Assembly: GCA_963514095.1 (NCBI GenBank)
Contig: OY741268.1
Location: 5,664,001 to 5,728,000 of the forward strand
DNA length: 64,000 nt
Direction: 5' to 3'
DNA from: Eutrigla gurnardus
Lineage: Eukaryota; Chordata; Actinopteri; Perciformes; Triglidae
This document shows, piece after piece, positions 12,661 through 24,443 of the stretch. The notes under the pieces are model-generated. The model searched no databases. It was not told where the DNA came from and was given only the letters and a program-made list of their open reading frames with translations. Position 1 is the first letter of the stretch. Each line of letters starts with the position of its first letter. The position numbers and the translations under genes are program-made.

Positions 12661-13010
12661 GGTAGGGTCTCCCAAGGCAAACAGGTCCTAGGTGACAGGT
12701 CAGACTAAGAGCGGTTCCAAAGCCCTTAATGAAGAAGCTAAAATCGAGGACGTTCACGTCGCCCGGATTGGCGTCACCGGGGCCCCACCCTGGAGCCAGG
12801 CCCGGGGTTGGGGCTCGCAGGCGAGCGCCTGGTGGCCGGGTCTGTGCCCACGGGACCCGGCCGGGCACAGCCCGAAAGAGCGACGTGGGCCCGCCCTCCT
12901 GTAGGCCCACCACCCGCAGGAGGGTTCAGAAGGGGCCGGTGCGGTGGGATTTGGGTGGCTGTCCTGGGCGGGTGCCCCGGCGACCCAATCCCCGGACGGT
13001 GACTCTAGCC

Positions 13011-15886
13011 ATGGGGACATGGAATGTCACCTCACTGGGGGGTACAGAGCCTGAGCTAGTGCGGGAGGTAGAGCGCTACCGGCTACAGGTAGTCGGGCTC
13101 ACCTCCACGCACAGTCTGGGCTCTGGAACCCAACTCCTTGAGAGAGGCTGGACTCTCTTCTACTCTGGAGTTGCCCGCGGTGAAAGGCGCCGAGCTGGTG
13201 TGGGCTTGCTCATAGCCCCCCAGCTCGGCCGCCATGTGTTGGAGTTTTCCCCGGTGAACGAGAGGGTCGTTTCCCTGCGCCTTCGGGTCGGGGATAGGTC
13301 TCTCACTGTTGTTTCGGCCTATGGGCCAAACGGCAGTGCAGAGTACCCGGCCTTCTTGGAGTCCTTGGGAGGGGTACTTGAGAGTGCTCCAACCGGGGAC
13401 TCCATTGTTTTACTGGGGGACTTCAACGCTCACGTGGGCAACGACAGTGTTACCTGGAGGGGCGTGATTGGGAGGAACGGCCTCCCCGATCAGAACCCGA
13501 GTGGGGTTCTGTTATTGGACTTCTGTGCTGGTCACGGTTTGTCCATAACGAACACCATGTTGAAACATAAGGGTGTCCATCAGTGCACATGGCACCAGGA
13601 CACCCTAGGCCGGAGGTCAATGATCGACTTCGTGGTTGTGTCATCTGACCTCCGGCCGTATGTTTTGGACACTCGGGTGAAGAGAGGGGCTGAGCTGTCA
13701 ACTGATCACCACCTGGTGGTGAGTTGGATCCGCTGGCAGGGGAGGAAGCTGGACAGACTTGGCAGACCTAAACGCGTTGTGAGGGTCTGCTGGGAACGTC
13801 TGGTGGAACCCTCTGTCAGGGAGGTCTTCAACTCCCACCTCCGGGAGAGCTTTGACCAGATCCCGAGGGAGGCTGGGGACATTGAGTCCGAATGGACCTT
13901 GTTCTCTGCCTCCATTGTTGACGCGGCTGTTCGAAGCTGTGGCCGTAAGGTCTCCGGTGCCTGTCGTGGTGGCAATCCCCGAACCCGGTGGTGGACACCG
14001 GAAGTAAGGGATGCTGTCAAGCTGAAGAAGGAGTCCTACCGAACCTGGTTGGCTCGGGGGACTCCCGAGGCAGCTGATGGGTACCGGCAGGCCAAGCGTG
14101 CTGCAGCACGGGCGGTCGCTGAAGCAAAAGTTCGGGTCTGGGAAGAGTTCGGGGAGGCCATGGAGGAGGACTATCGGTCGGCCTCGAGGAAATTCTGGCA
14201 AACCATCCGGCGCCTTAGGAAGGGGAAGCAGCCCTCCACCAACATTGTTTACGGTGGAGGTGGGGAGCTGCTGACTTCGACTGGGGATATCGTCGGGCGG
14301 TGGAAGGAATACTTCGAGGATCTCCTCAACCCCACTGACACGTCTCCCATTGGGGAAGCAGAGGCTGGAGACTCAGAGGTTCATCCACCCATTACACGGG
14401 CTGAAGTCACCGAGGTAGTTAAGAAGCTCCCCGGTGGCAAGGCACCGGGGGTGGATGAGATCCACCCTGAGTACCTCAAGTCTCTGGATGTTGTGGGGCT
14501 GTCTTGGTTGACACGTCTCTGCAACATCGCGTGGCAGTTGGGGACAGTGCCTCTGGACTGGCAGACCGGGGTGGTGGTCCCTCTATTCAAAAAGGGGGAC
14601 CGGAGGGTGTGTTCCAACTATCGGGGGATCACACTTCTCAGCCTCCCCGGGAAAGTCTATTCCAGGGTGCTGGAGAGGAGAATTAGGCCGATAGTCGAAC
14701 CTCGGATTCAGGAGGAACAATGCGGTTTTCGTCCTGGCCGTGGAACACTGGACCAGCTCTATACCCTCCGCAGGGTGCTTGAGGGTTCATGGGAGTTTGC
14801 CCAACCAGTCCACATGTGTTTTGTGGACTTGGAGAAGGCATTCGACCGTGTCCCTCGTGGCATTCTGTGGGAGGTACTTCGGGAGTACGGGGTCGGGGGC
14901 CCTCTGCTAAGGGCTGTTCGGTCCCTGTATGACCGGAGCAGGAGCTTGGTTCGCATTGCCGGCAGTAAGTCAGACCTGTTCCAGGTGCATGTTGGACTCC
15001 GGCAGGGCTGCCCTTTGTCACCGGTCCTGTTCATTATTTTTATGGACAGGATTTCTAGGCGCAGCCGTGGGCCGGAGGGGATCTGGTTCGGGAGCCACTG
15101 GATTTCATCCCTGCTTTTTGCGGACGATGTGGTCTTGTTGGCTCCTTCGAGCCAGGACCTCCAGCATGTCCTGGGTCGGTTTGCAGCCGAGTGTGAAGCA
15201 GCCGGGATGAGGATTAGCACCTCCAAATCTGAGGCCATGGTTCTCGACCGGAAAAAGGTGGCTTGCTCCCTCCAGGTCGGGGGGGAGTTCCTGCCTCAAG
15301 TGGAGGAGTTTAAGTATCTTGGGGAAGGATGGAACGCGAGATTGACAGGCGGATCGGTGCAGCGGCTGCAGTAATGCGGTCGCTGTATCGGTCCGTCGTG
15401 GTAAAGAGAGAGCTAAGCCGAAAGGCGAAGCTCTCGGTTTACCGGTCAATCTACGTTCCTACCCTCACCTATGGTCATGAACTTTGGGTCATGACCGAAA
15501 GAATAAGATCCCGGATACAAGCGGCCGAAATGAGCTTCCTCCGCAGGGTGGCGGGGCGCTCCCTTAGAGATAGGGTGAGGAGCTCCGTCACACGGGGGGA
15601 GCTCGGAGTAGAGCCGCTGCTCCTCCACATCGAGAGGAGCCAGTTGAGGTGGCTCGGGCATCTGCATCGGATGCCCCCTGGACGCCTCCCTCGGGAGGTG
15701 TTCCAGGCATGCTCCACCGGGAGGAGACCCCGAGGAAGACCCAGGACACGCTGGAGTGACTATGTCACCCGGCTGGCCTGGGAACGCCTTGGGGTCCTCC
15801 CGGAGGAGCTAGGGGAAGTGTCCGGGGAGAGGGAAGTCTGGGCGTCCCTGCTCAGGCAGCTGCCCCCGCGACCCGGTACTGGATAA
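13011..15886 (+). pseudogene. Rex3 endonuclease-reverse transcriptase, one frameshift
   Basis: The frame is open from 12729 to 15374, but the conserved part starts at the ATG at 13011 (MGTWNVTSLGG), matching the usual start of the APE-type endonuclease. The endonuclease (about 13011-13740) shows GDFNAHVG near 13416 and STDHHLVV near 13698. Reverse transcriptase (about 14400-15240) shows FDRVPR, RQGCPLSP and the catalytic FADDVVLL near 15117. At about 15320-15335, just after FKYLG, a short deletion shifts the frame. The C-terminal region, with RRPRGRPRTRW, then continues in another frame from 15329 to 15886. The product would nick target DNA and prime reverse transcription there. With this deletion the copy cannot make the complete protein. 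Confidence 0.9.
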
Positions 15887-15917
15887 GCGGAAGAAAATGG
15901 ATGGATGGATGGATGGA

Positions 15918-16757
15918 TAGAAAAGGAAAAACATTTTCAAACATTGGATGAGCCTTTTGCAGAAGTAGGCTTGAAAGCTAATGAAAGTAAAGCTTTGGTA
16001 TAAGGGAAGCTTTCAGTGATGTATTTAGTGCCCTAAAATTCAATAGCTTAATGCCCCCCAATGTCGTAATCATTATGTAGACAAACATGTTTAATTTTGT
16101 CTTTTTTATTATTCCATATAAACGTAAATATTTTTTGCTCATATTCTTTAAAGAAATCTTCACCAGGTGTTGGCAATGCCTGCATTAAGTATGTAAACTG
16201 TGACACAATCAACGTGTTGATTAGGGTTGCCTTCCCATAAATTGTTAATTTATTACCATGCCATGGCTGCAAAATTTTAGATACTCTACTGAGCTTAGTA
16301 TTCAAATTTATGGTTGAAATGTTTTCTAATTTTTTTCTGGAATATGTATACCTAATAAGTGTATAGGGCCATCTGTCCATTTGATTGGCAACTCACATGG
16401 AAGAGTAAAATTTGTGTTCTTTAATTGGCCAAGCCTCATAATGTTACATTTTTCGTAATTTGGTTTTAAACCTGACATTTTAGAGAAATTATTTAAGTCT
16501 ATTACAAGGTTTTGAAGAGATATATTATCCGGGTTAATCATAAAAGTTGTATCATCCGCATACATAGAAATTTTGGATTGTAAATCTTGTATTTTCAAAC
16601 CTTTAATATTTGTATTTGCTCTAATCTTATTTGCAAGTATCTCTATGGCTATAATAAAAAGATATGGTGATAAGGGGCAACCTTGTTTCACACCTCTTGT
16701 GAGTGTAATAGGGTTTGATAAATACCCATTATTCATTATTTTGCTTATTGAGCCATT
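15918..16757 (-). pseudogene. L1 ORF2 fragment: reverse transcriptase core
   Basis: This is the L1 segment between the Rex3 and MITE insertions. Frames at 16736-16326 and 16380-16048 on the minus strand encode the second half of the reverse transcriptase, including RGVKQGCPLSPYLF and the catalytic YADD (near 16551-16562), followed by the linker to the C-terminal domain, whose last part is at 16163-15978. A frameshift separates the two main pieces near 16330-16380. Immediately upstream the coding sequence is cut by the MITE at 16758, and the region with the first catalytic aspartate appears to be missing. Confidence 0.85.
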
Positions 16758-17287
16758 GGGCCCTAGTTTTGTAGACTAGGCGTAGTCAGCGCGCAGCGCA
16801 CCTGCGCCACACCGACGGGGTGTGTCCGCCTGGACTTTGCAAGTTTCGTGCACCGCGCAGGCACGCCTCCCCTCACGCCTCCCGTCACTCCCACCCGCGA
16901 AAGTGGGAAACAGGGAGGAGAAGAAGGCGTGAGTGGGAGACGAGGAGGAGACGAGGCGTGGACTGGGATTAACACAGCCGATTCAGATCTTCACCAATCA
17001 AATGAGCTCCTCTCCTCACCTTTAATGCGTTAGGGGAGGTTCAGTGTAAGTTTCGTCACTTGACAACCCAATGACAGAAGCAGCGCTGCCGCTCCCACCA
17101 CGCGCATCACGCGCTATGTGTGCGTATCATAATAATAACAATGCCGATATTATAAAAAACAGGAGAGAGAGAGGGAGATGTTTTGGTCCGAGAGGCTGAG
17201 TTTCCGTTACGCGTGCAATCCGCCTTTGATCTGACGTCAGATGTGATGGGACAATCTATATAGATATAAATTCACGTGTTGATTCAA
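16758..17287 (+). mobile_element. GC-rich MITE, family B, truncated copy inside L1
   Basis: It begins GGGCCCTAGTTTTGTAGAC and follows the copy at 31028-31983 closely for about 530 bases up to GTGTTGATTCAATTA, where the similarity stops and L1 sequence resumes. The right half and right inverted terminus are gone, and L1 sequence around the junction is also missing, so a deletion probably removed both after insertion. It contains the palindrome TGACGTCA (17232-17239). Confidence 0.8.
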
Positions 17288-18658
17288 TTAGATTAGATTA
17301 GACTATGTCTAATATTGTTTGAAATATTTCTTCCTTGTATGAACCCTGTTTGATCGTGATATATTATCTGATGCATAGATTTTTTGATCCGTAATGCAAT
17401 ACATTTCGCCAGAATTTTTGAATCATAATTTTGTAATGTAAGTGGTCTCCAATTTTTTAAGTGTACTGGGTCTTTGTATTGTCCATTTGTGTCCTGTTTT
17501 AAGAGCAATGATATAACACTTTCTTTTTGAGTACTGGAAAGATTTCCTTGCTCATATGAATAATTAAAACAGATGAGAAGTGGGTTTTTGATCTGCTCAT
17601 AAAAAGTTTTATATATTTCCATAGGGATTCCATCAAGACCAGGTGTTTTCCCCATCTGAAAGGACATGATTGCCTGTATCAATAGTTCATCATTTGTTAT
17701 TTTGCCTTCACATGCCTGTTTTTGCTCATCAGATAATTTAACGCAGTGGGAAAAAGTTATTTTCCGTTTCTTTATCAATTTCTATTGATGTATCACATGT
17801 AATAGTTCCTTATAATATTTTTCCATTTCTTTTAAGATCTCTGTTGGGGTGCTCAGTATATCTGACTCATTCACAATAAGTTTCTGTATTTTCTTTTTTG
17901 ATGCGTTTCTTTTTGCAGTTCTAGAATGAATTTATTGCACCTCTCCCCCTTTTCCATCCATGTTGCTCTTTTTTTAAAATATGAAATATTGGATTTCTCT
18001 GTTATAATATTTTCATATTCTTCTTGTTTTTGCTCCAGTTTGTCAGATTTATCTTGTGTAATTTCTGATCTATCTATATCTAAAATTATAGTCTCTATTT
18101 CTTTTTTTTATATTTTCTTCTTTTTGTCTACATAATCGTTTTCTTTGTGATGCTAATTTTATCACGTCCTCTAAGTGCACATTTAAAGGTGTCCCAAACT
18201 ATTAATGGATTTGCAGATCCCACATTATCTTTAAAAAAAATCTATAATAAAGGTTTTAGTTTTTTCTACAAATACACTGTCCTCTAATAGTTTCTGATTA
18301 AATTTCCAATACCCCAGCCCTCTAGGGTATTCTGAGATCTGCAGATGTAGTGAGATAATATAATGGTCGGATTTTAGTTTGTCCTCTATTGCAACCCGTT
18401 TCACTTTTGATATCAGTAAAAATGATGTTAAAAAATAATCTATTCTGCTGGCTTGATGTTGCCTTCTCCATGTAAATTTTTTCAATTTCGGATATTTTAG
18501 TCTACAGATGTCCACCAGGTCTTTTCCTTCCATCAATGATCTGATTTCATTCTGTGCTTGGGGGTGATAGCTAGAAGGATTATTTCCTTTGCGATCTAGG
18601 TTTCTATTTTGAACTACATTAAAGTCTCCCACCATTATATATTGATCATCAACAAAGT
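17288..18658 (-). pseudogene. L1 ORF2 fragment: endonuclease end and start of RT
   Basis: Two L1 pieces on the minus strand. The frame 18635-18231 encodes the C-terminal half of the APE-type endonuclease (GDFNVVQN, then RRQHQASRIDYFLTS and the catalytic-type SDHYIISLHL). The frame 17778-17293 encodes the start of the reverse transcriptase (GKTPGLDGIPMEIYK, WRPLTLQNYD, GFIQGRN). The linker between them (17780-18230) is AT-rich and interrupted by stops. The piece ends upstream at the solo LTR insertion and downstream at the truncated MITE. Confidence 0.85.
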
Positions 18659-18663
18659 CCGGT

Positions 18664-19443
18664 TGTTACGGCCCCCAGCCGTTACTGTTTGCCATTTGGA
18701 CCTGTGAGTGTTTTGTGTGTATTGTGTGTCATCTGCTGTCTTCAGGCCGAGTGAGCGCTCCTGTGTTCTACACCATCTCTGCCTGATTGACAGGTCCCGC
18801 CTCCTGCCGCCGGCCATTGGTCCTCCGCAGCTGCAGCCGCTGAGCTTGACGAGCCGACAACGAGCAGTCCAGCTTCATATACCGGGGTTCAGACAGCAAA
18901 CAGGGCTGTCACTGTGTGGTGTGACTCTCCTCCTCGCGACCCGAACTACTGTTTGGCAACCAGTGTGTGAAACTTAAGATCCACTTCTGATCGTAGCGTG
19001 GTATATATTATCCTTGTGCTGTGCGTTGAGCTCTCTCCCTTGGTTAACCACATTGTACATAGCACTTTTTGTACTCAGTATTTTCCTGTTTAAGAAGCAG
19101 TAAGGGTGAACTGCCGTTTGTTTTGATTCCCCTTTTTTTCTCCTGTTTTTTCGTTAGTTTAGAGAGATAGGTTTAGTTGTTGTAATTTTGTTTCGTTCCT
19201 TTTTTTTCCTCCCAGGGCAAGTTAGCTGGTTGAGTTGATAGTTTCTTTTGTTTGTTATTTTGTCCTCGGCTCACCCTGAAGCAAAGCTTCATATTGTGTT
19301 ATGTGTGTTTATGTGGTCTGCATTGTACCACAGTATTGATTATCCCCCACCGGGTTACAATAAATACGGTGTACTTGTACTTGAACGTCCCGCTCTGTCT
19401 CTGTTTGTGCTGCGCCTCTGTTCCCCTAGCCTGGGGCGTAACA
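18664..19443 (+). mobile_element. Solo LTR, 780 bp
   Basis: The segment starts TGTTACGGCCCCC and ends CTGGGGCGTAACA, so the ends are inverted (TGTTACG...CGTAACA) in the TG...CA form of an LTR. The 5-bp duplication CCGGT flanks it at 18659-18663 and 19444-19448, and L1 sequence continues directly on both sides. An AATAAA-type signal (CAATAAATACG) lies near 19358. No internal retrotransposon sequence is present, so it is a recombination-derived solo LTR. Orientation was judged from the AATAAA signal. Confidence 0.85.
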
Positions 19444-19448
19444 CCGGT

Positions 19449-19860
19449 CCACTAATAATGTTACTTATATCATCAAAAAAGCTTGGACTATCCGTGTTTG
19501 GTCCGTACAGATTGATCAAACATATGTGTTTATCTTCAATGCTAAGCCTAAAAATAATCCATCTTCCTTCACTTTGTATTTTTGTTTGTTGTACAAATAT
19601 ATTGGAGTGTTTGTTAAAAAGAATCATCACCCCTCTAGAATTTTTAAGTCCATGTGAAAACACAATTGGACCGCCCCATTCTTTTATCCACAGTGCTTCA
19701 TCAGCCTGCACTGAATGTGTTTCTTGTAGACAAATTATGGATATTTTTTTTTCGTGAAGCCATGTAAATATTTGTTGCCTTTTTTACCTTTAGCAAATCC
19801 ATTACAATTATAACTTGCAATCCGTACTTCTTCACTTCCCATGTCCAACAGGCTTAAGCT
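19449..19860 (-). pseudogene. L1 ORF2 N-terminus (APE endonuclease start)
   Basis: On the minus strand, an ATG at 19842-19840 opens a frame with NCNGFA and, after a frameshift near 19770, LQETHS followed by ADEALWIKEWGG. These are the first motifs of an L1 APE-type endonuclease. The frame 19711 to about 19449 continues with GVMILFNK and INLYGPN before the solo LTR insertion. The 5' limit of the L1 upstream of 19860 is unclear; I see no ORF1. Confidence 0.8.
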
Positions 19861-20223
19861 TATTTCTCAGCATGATATACAGTACATAACCATCATCCCC
19901 ACCATGAAAGAGAATACAGTTTGTTTCCTTACCACCCAAAACCCACCCATGGCTTCCCTTTGCATCCAGACACATTCATACGTCCCTTCCCATACACACC
20001 ACATTTCTTCCCCTCTACCTCTAAGGTCTAGACTAGGACAGCAAGAAAAAACCATCACTGGCAAATGAAGACAAAACAAACTAGGCTACCCGCACAAAAG
20101 AACAATGAATACATTTAAAAAAACAACCGCATAATGCTACACTATAAACGTTCATTCGATTCCTCCTTGAGTCTATTGATTATTATCTGTGCACCACAAA
20201 AAAGAGTGGTGTGGTGCTTTTAA

Positions 20224-21338
20224 AGGGATACTTCACTGGTGGAATCATGAATGTGTATCGAAAGTGGGTCATAAATGTTTTCGAAATGTAAAATAAATCT
20301 AGAATTTGGTGCCTCTTGACCGAGAAAAGGCAGACGGTGAATTTTTGGCACATGTGGATGGAAGACAAGAACTCCCACAATGCACAGCTCCGCAGGCCAA
20401 GCAAAATGGCGGATGTTGCTTTTAGTTTCTGCAAGTGAGATCCCACCACTAGTCCGTAATAGGTCTCTAGCCTCAGTGGGTCCCACCACTAGTCTGTAAT
20501 ACATCTCTAGCCTCAGTGGGTCCTACCACTGGTCTGTAATAGATCTCTAGCCTCAGTGGGTCCCACCACTAGTCTGTAATAGGTCTCTAGCCTCAGTGGG
20601 TCCCACCACTAGTCTGTAATAGGTCTCTAGCCTCAGTGGGTCCTACCACTGCTCTGTAATAGGTCTCTAGCCTCAGTGGGTCCCACCACTAGTCTGTAAT
20701 AGGTCTCTAGCCTCAGTGGGTCCCACCACTGGTCTGTAATAGGTCTCTAGCCTCAGTGGGTCCCACCACTGGTCTGTAATAGGTCTCTAGCCTCAGTGGG
20801 TCCTACCACTGGTCTGTAATAGGTCTCTAGCCTCAGTGGGTCCCACCACTAGTCTGTAATAGGTCTCTAGCCTCAGTGGGTCCCACCACTGGTCTGTAAT
20901 AGGTCTTTAGCCTCAGTGGGTCCCACCACTAGTCTGTAATACATCTCTAGCCTCAGTGGGTCCCACCACTGGTCTGTAATACATCTCTAGCCTCAGTGGG
21001 TCCTACCACTGGTCTGTAATAGGTCTCTAGCCTCAGTGGGTCCCACCACTGGTCTGTAATAGGTCTCTAGCCTCAGTGGGTCCCACCACTGGTCTGTAAT
21101 AGGTTTATAGTCTAAGTGGGATTGAAAACATGAGGAACTAGTGTTGAAGTCTCACCCCCTCTAAACAAAGCAGCCTCCGATGATGCAAAATTACCATATT
21201 TGCGTCATCGGAGGGTCTTTTTCAGAATAGAAACACGGCGATCTCTGTCTCTGGGTAAAATGAGGGAATGATGCACGACCATTCAAATACCGGGTTTTTA
21301 ACCATACAAAGCTTAATGCAAATGGGTGACGTATTCCT
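20224..21338 (+). mobile_element. TTAA-flanked non-autonomous DNA transposon
   Basis: The ends AGGGATACTTCAC and GTGACGTATTCCT are inverted repeats (11 of 13 matching), immediately flanked by TTAA at 20220-20223 and 21339-21342. A TTAA duplication is characteristic of piggyBac and Kolobok elements. The 1,115-bp element has no transposase and about 60% of it is a 40-bp minisatellite (20436-21119). Confidence 0.75.
20436..21119. repeat. 40-bp minisatellite (about 17 units)
   Basis: A 40-bp unit (GTGGGTCCCACCACTAGTCT followed by GTAATAGGTCTCTAGCCTCA) is repeated about 17 times with few substitutions. Variants are AGTCTG/GGTCTG/GCTCTG and GGTCTCTAG/CATCTCTAG, and they alternate irregularly, which suggests unequal exchange of unit blocks. 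The last unit is degenerate (TTTATAGTCTAAGTGGG). There are no unique spacers, so it is not CRISPR-like. Confidence 0.95.
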
Positions 21339-21342
21339 TTAA

Positions 21343-22150
21343 CTTCATCATTGAAGTAATGCTGAAAGTTTTACCAAATGTTTTGGGACTCGAACGAAAA
21401 TCTGTGAGAATATTTCACTTTAGATCAAATGTTCTGCATCAGCTAGTGAAGTACAGTTCAACTTGATTTGACATTATTCTTCTTTGTATCCAGATACTTA
21501 AAGAGAAACTAGAGAAATATTCACAGACTCCCCTCAAAGGTCACAGCATATTCAAAACAAATGGATATTTGATGTGGATGCGAGTTAAATTAAGAGGCTG
21601 ACATGTTTTTGCAGAGCATCAATCTCACACAGAATGCTTTAGCTGTTGGTATTTTCTGCTGTTAAAACACTGAATGTTTTCCCGACCTTTTGATACGTGT
21701 TGTTATTACTCATTACAGCAAAGTGATGTTTTTTGATTCCAAAACAGCAGACGCCTCCCTCCGTACTGATCAATTCACTGGAATAAAAACATTCTCTCAT
21801 CCCTGTTGTGTTATTAATATTTCCGTGGATACAAATGAACAGGGTCAAAGCATCAAAAGAAAACAGAGAAATGTTTCCCTTTCATCCACCTCCTCATATA
21901 CAAAGAGAATGTAAATTAAATGAGACATATTGAATCTGGATCGGCTATTTAATCCACTGAGTGATGATGGGAGTTTGTTATCTTACCTCCAACAACAATG
22001 TTTCATCCATCACGGTTGAAATCACCACTATGGCTGCTTTGTACATGTTGAAGACCCAGATACAGCAGGAAACAAACAGCTTCATGACATCATTCAGGGG
22101 TGCCCAGTAAATTTCATCAAGCATGGATTCCCTCTAAATACAGTGGAAAC
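21343..22150. other. Non-coding, no gene seen
   Basis: AT-rich sequence with no supported gene or repeat. Confidence 0.4.
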
Positions 22151-22154
22151 CTCT

Positions 22155-22420
22155 GGCTTTGAAAAGTGAAGCCAAATCTAAGGTGCCTTCAACCTGCATT
22201 CTCTCTGCTGGCCACCAGGGGCTGATTCCTCTGGTTACAAACATTAGTGTGATTGCATATTTATGGTCTCAATCTCTAGTTTCAAGTCTTCTTCAATCCA
22301 GCATGATGTTCATTGAGTACATTATGGTCCATTTAGAGTCCAACAGACCAGAAAGCAGGGGATGCTTTAGGGCGGGGCTACCTTCTGATTGACAGGTCGC
22401 TGCAACGCTACAAAACTGCC
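22155..22420 (+). repeat. Dispersed repeat C with CTCF-like motif, copy 1
   Basis: The segment shares the block TGCATTCTCTCTGCTGGCCA with copies at about 33980-34410 (minus) and 51355-51720 (plus). Part of this region (22274-22345: AGTTTCAAGTCTTCTTCA through ATGGTCCATTTAGAGTC) is repeated directly at 22729-22800. TE class is not determinable. Confidence 0.55.
22209..22224 (+). promoter_or_regulatory. CTCF-like site (imperfect)
   Basis: TGGCCACCAGGGGCTG resembles the vertebrate CTCF core (TGGCCACCAGGGGGCGC) but is one G short, so it is probably the weakest of the three repeat-borne sites in the window. Confidence 0.25.
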
Positions 22421-22588
22421 AATGCAATTCGCTACTATGGTCACTTTTTAACTTATTTCAGTTTCAGCAACTACAATATCCACATGGTTTGTAGAAAACC
22501 CGACACAAAACTAAAACAAACACAAACCCAATTCCAGTTAAAAATCAATTGTGAGAATAGGAAAACTGCATAAAAAATATACATACAT

Positions 22589-22589
22589 T

Positions 22590-22634
<45 letters not shown>

Positions 22635-22645
22635 ACACACAGTAT
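22589..22645. repeat. (CA)n microsatellite
   Basis: About 25 CA dinucleotides with one or two interruptions. Confidence 0.95.
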
Positions 22646-22728
22646 ATTTGATAAACATTAGTTACAAATAAAATAAAGGGGGGTCAGCAAGGGGTATGTG
22701 TGTTTGTGTTATGCAAACAGGCAGTAAC

Positions 22729-22800
22729 ATAGTTTCAAGTCTTCTTCAGCAGGATGATGTTCATTTAATCAATTATGGTCCATTTAGAGTCAAACAGAAT
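22729..22800 (+). repeat. Direct duplicate of 22274-22345
   Basis: AGTTTCAAGTCTTCTTCAGC... ATGGTCCATTTAGAGTC repeats the earlier segment with a few indels. The (CA)n tract lies between the two copies. Confidence 0.7.
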
Positions 22801-24020
22801 TGTTGTATTTCACAAACAGCTGGGAGACCTAGCCTCATACCTTTCCACTGTTTGTGCTACGAAGCTAATATGCAAAACAGTAATATGTTACACACTAAAC
22901 GTATGCATGTTATCATCCAGTATTTGTTAAAGGCTTCATTTTTAGACTTATTCCAGTCACATCAAAAGCATTGCTGAAGCATTGCATTGGAATGACAAAC
23001 AAACGGACTTGGCATTTGTCTTTTCTTAAGTTTCTGGGTTTCAACAAGTGAACCTTGGAGGATCATTGAACAACACTTGAGAAACCCTCCTTGCGATGGC
23101 ACAGTCCAAAGAAAAGTTGGGTTGACAGTGATGGATTAGTTATCTTAGTTTCTCTAAACTAATGGTTATAGAAATCAATCTGCAGACTTTGATTCGGTCT
23201 GATTTCTCCACTAACGCATTTCATTACTTGATCCACCTCCAGATTTTGGTGGCGGAGTTAAGATTCCCCTTGTTGTTGGTGTCAATATTGTCAAACGTTT
23301 TCAAAGAGCATGTGAACAGAACACAGAACAAGTGTTGAGCGAAAAACACAGATTTGCTGCTCCTCCTCCTCCTACGGAGAGCGTTGTGTGAAAAGAAAGA
23401 GCCGAGGATGTCACACCAAAATAATCTAATCCTTTAAGCATGGGAGGAACATTGTGGCACGCTGAAGAAAAGGAATAAAACAGCTGAGAATAATTTTTTC
23501 CTTTGCCGAATGATGACAACAACATCGCCTCGGGCCACAACAATCAACGGAGGAAAAAAAGAGGGTCTCTAAATGAAAGACAGACGAGACTCGGAGGAAG
23601 CGAGAGCAGGAATGAAATGGAGACAAAAAAGGAGGGGAGAGATAACGGGGGGAAAATTAACAGGAAAGTGATGTGAAGTGAGGCCTGGAGGCAGACACCT
23701 GTCACTGCCGTTTAAACCTTTTTACTAAACCTTATCAGGATGAGTCGGGAAATAAGACATCCAGCGATTCTCCTCTTCGTCCCTGTCAGACGGCCACGAC
23801 CAGGACGTCGTCAGAGAGACGGCCCGCCATGAATAAAACATTGCTGCTGCTGTGAGAAACTTAAGAGCTGTGACTCAGTGGAAATGTTGCAGGTTTGTGT
23901 GTGTGTTTGTGTCAGTCATTCATGTGACGGGACAGAAAGCTTTGAATGAAGTGTGTTTGGGAAGCACATTGACATTTGTTATGTGCTGATGTTTTGTGCA
24001 TCATCATCATCGTAAACATT
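22801..24020. other. Non-coding, no gene seen
   Basis: No supported gene. The sequence is moderately GC-rich from 23300 to 23850, with short frames that lack recognisable domains. Confidence 0.4.
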
Positions 24021-24079
24021 GCATCTGATCTGTGATTAGTCACGTCTGCACACGTTTGTTAATGACAAAACATTTTGGG

Positions 24080-24436
24080 AAGCTATCTGAGCACGCTTGG
24101 AAGTTTGGTTGTGGTATCTTATATCAGAACGAAAAAATGAATGTCTACACCATAATTCACAGAAACCATCCAATAGGGGCTGATATTTCAATAAAAATGA
24201 AAAACACATTAACCAAAGAACTTCAGAGGATCAACAAAGTAAGAGGGATTAATGCTCTGGGGAACATGAATGTCTGTAGCGAATATCACGGAAAACCATC
24301 CAATATTTGTGGAGCTTCAATAAAAAATGTAAAAATGCGAACATAATGGTGGCACTTGAGGAAAAGTCTGAAGGATTCATCCTTTGGGGAACATGAATGT
24401 CTGGACCAAATTTCAAGGAAGAAGAAACAGCATCAC
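24080..24436 (+). repeat. Degenerate tandem of a fish dispersed repeat
   Basis: Three diverged units share GAACATGAATGTCT(G/A)-(C/A)C, a variable middle, then AAACCATCCAATA (near 24140, 24265 and 24390). I recognise this phrase type as common in fish genomes. Open frames across it are fortuitous. Confidence 0.5.
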
Positions 24437-24443
24437 TAGACAA

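Larger units (their letters stand above)
12562..15917 (+). mobile_element. Rex3: Rex3 LINE (RTE clade), near full length
   Basis: A 3,356-bp non-LTR retrotransposon inserted in the L1. The target duplication TAGAAAAGGAAAA is present at 12549-12561 and 15918-15930. It ends in tandem GATG units (ATGGATGGATGGATGG), the tail described for fish Rex3. Two blocks in the reverse transcriptase region, at 14559-14578 and 15003-15023, match as I recall them the binding sites of commonly used Rex3 primers. The 5' leader of about 450 bases is GC-rich and folds strongly. One ORF encodes APE-type endonuclease and reverse transcriptase. The perfect duplication and few lesions imply a recent insertion. Confidence 0.93.

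Noticed and set aside
12650..15449. Many antisense and alternative frames across Rex3
   Set aside because: Shadows of the endonuclease-RT frame in GC-rich sequence.
20436..21119. CRISPR-like regular array
   Set aside because: Units are directly tandem with no unique spacers, in a vertebrate genome.
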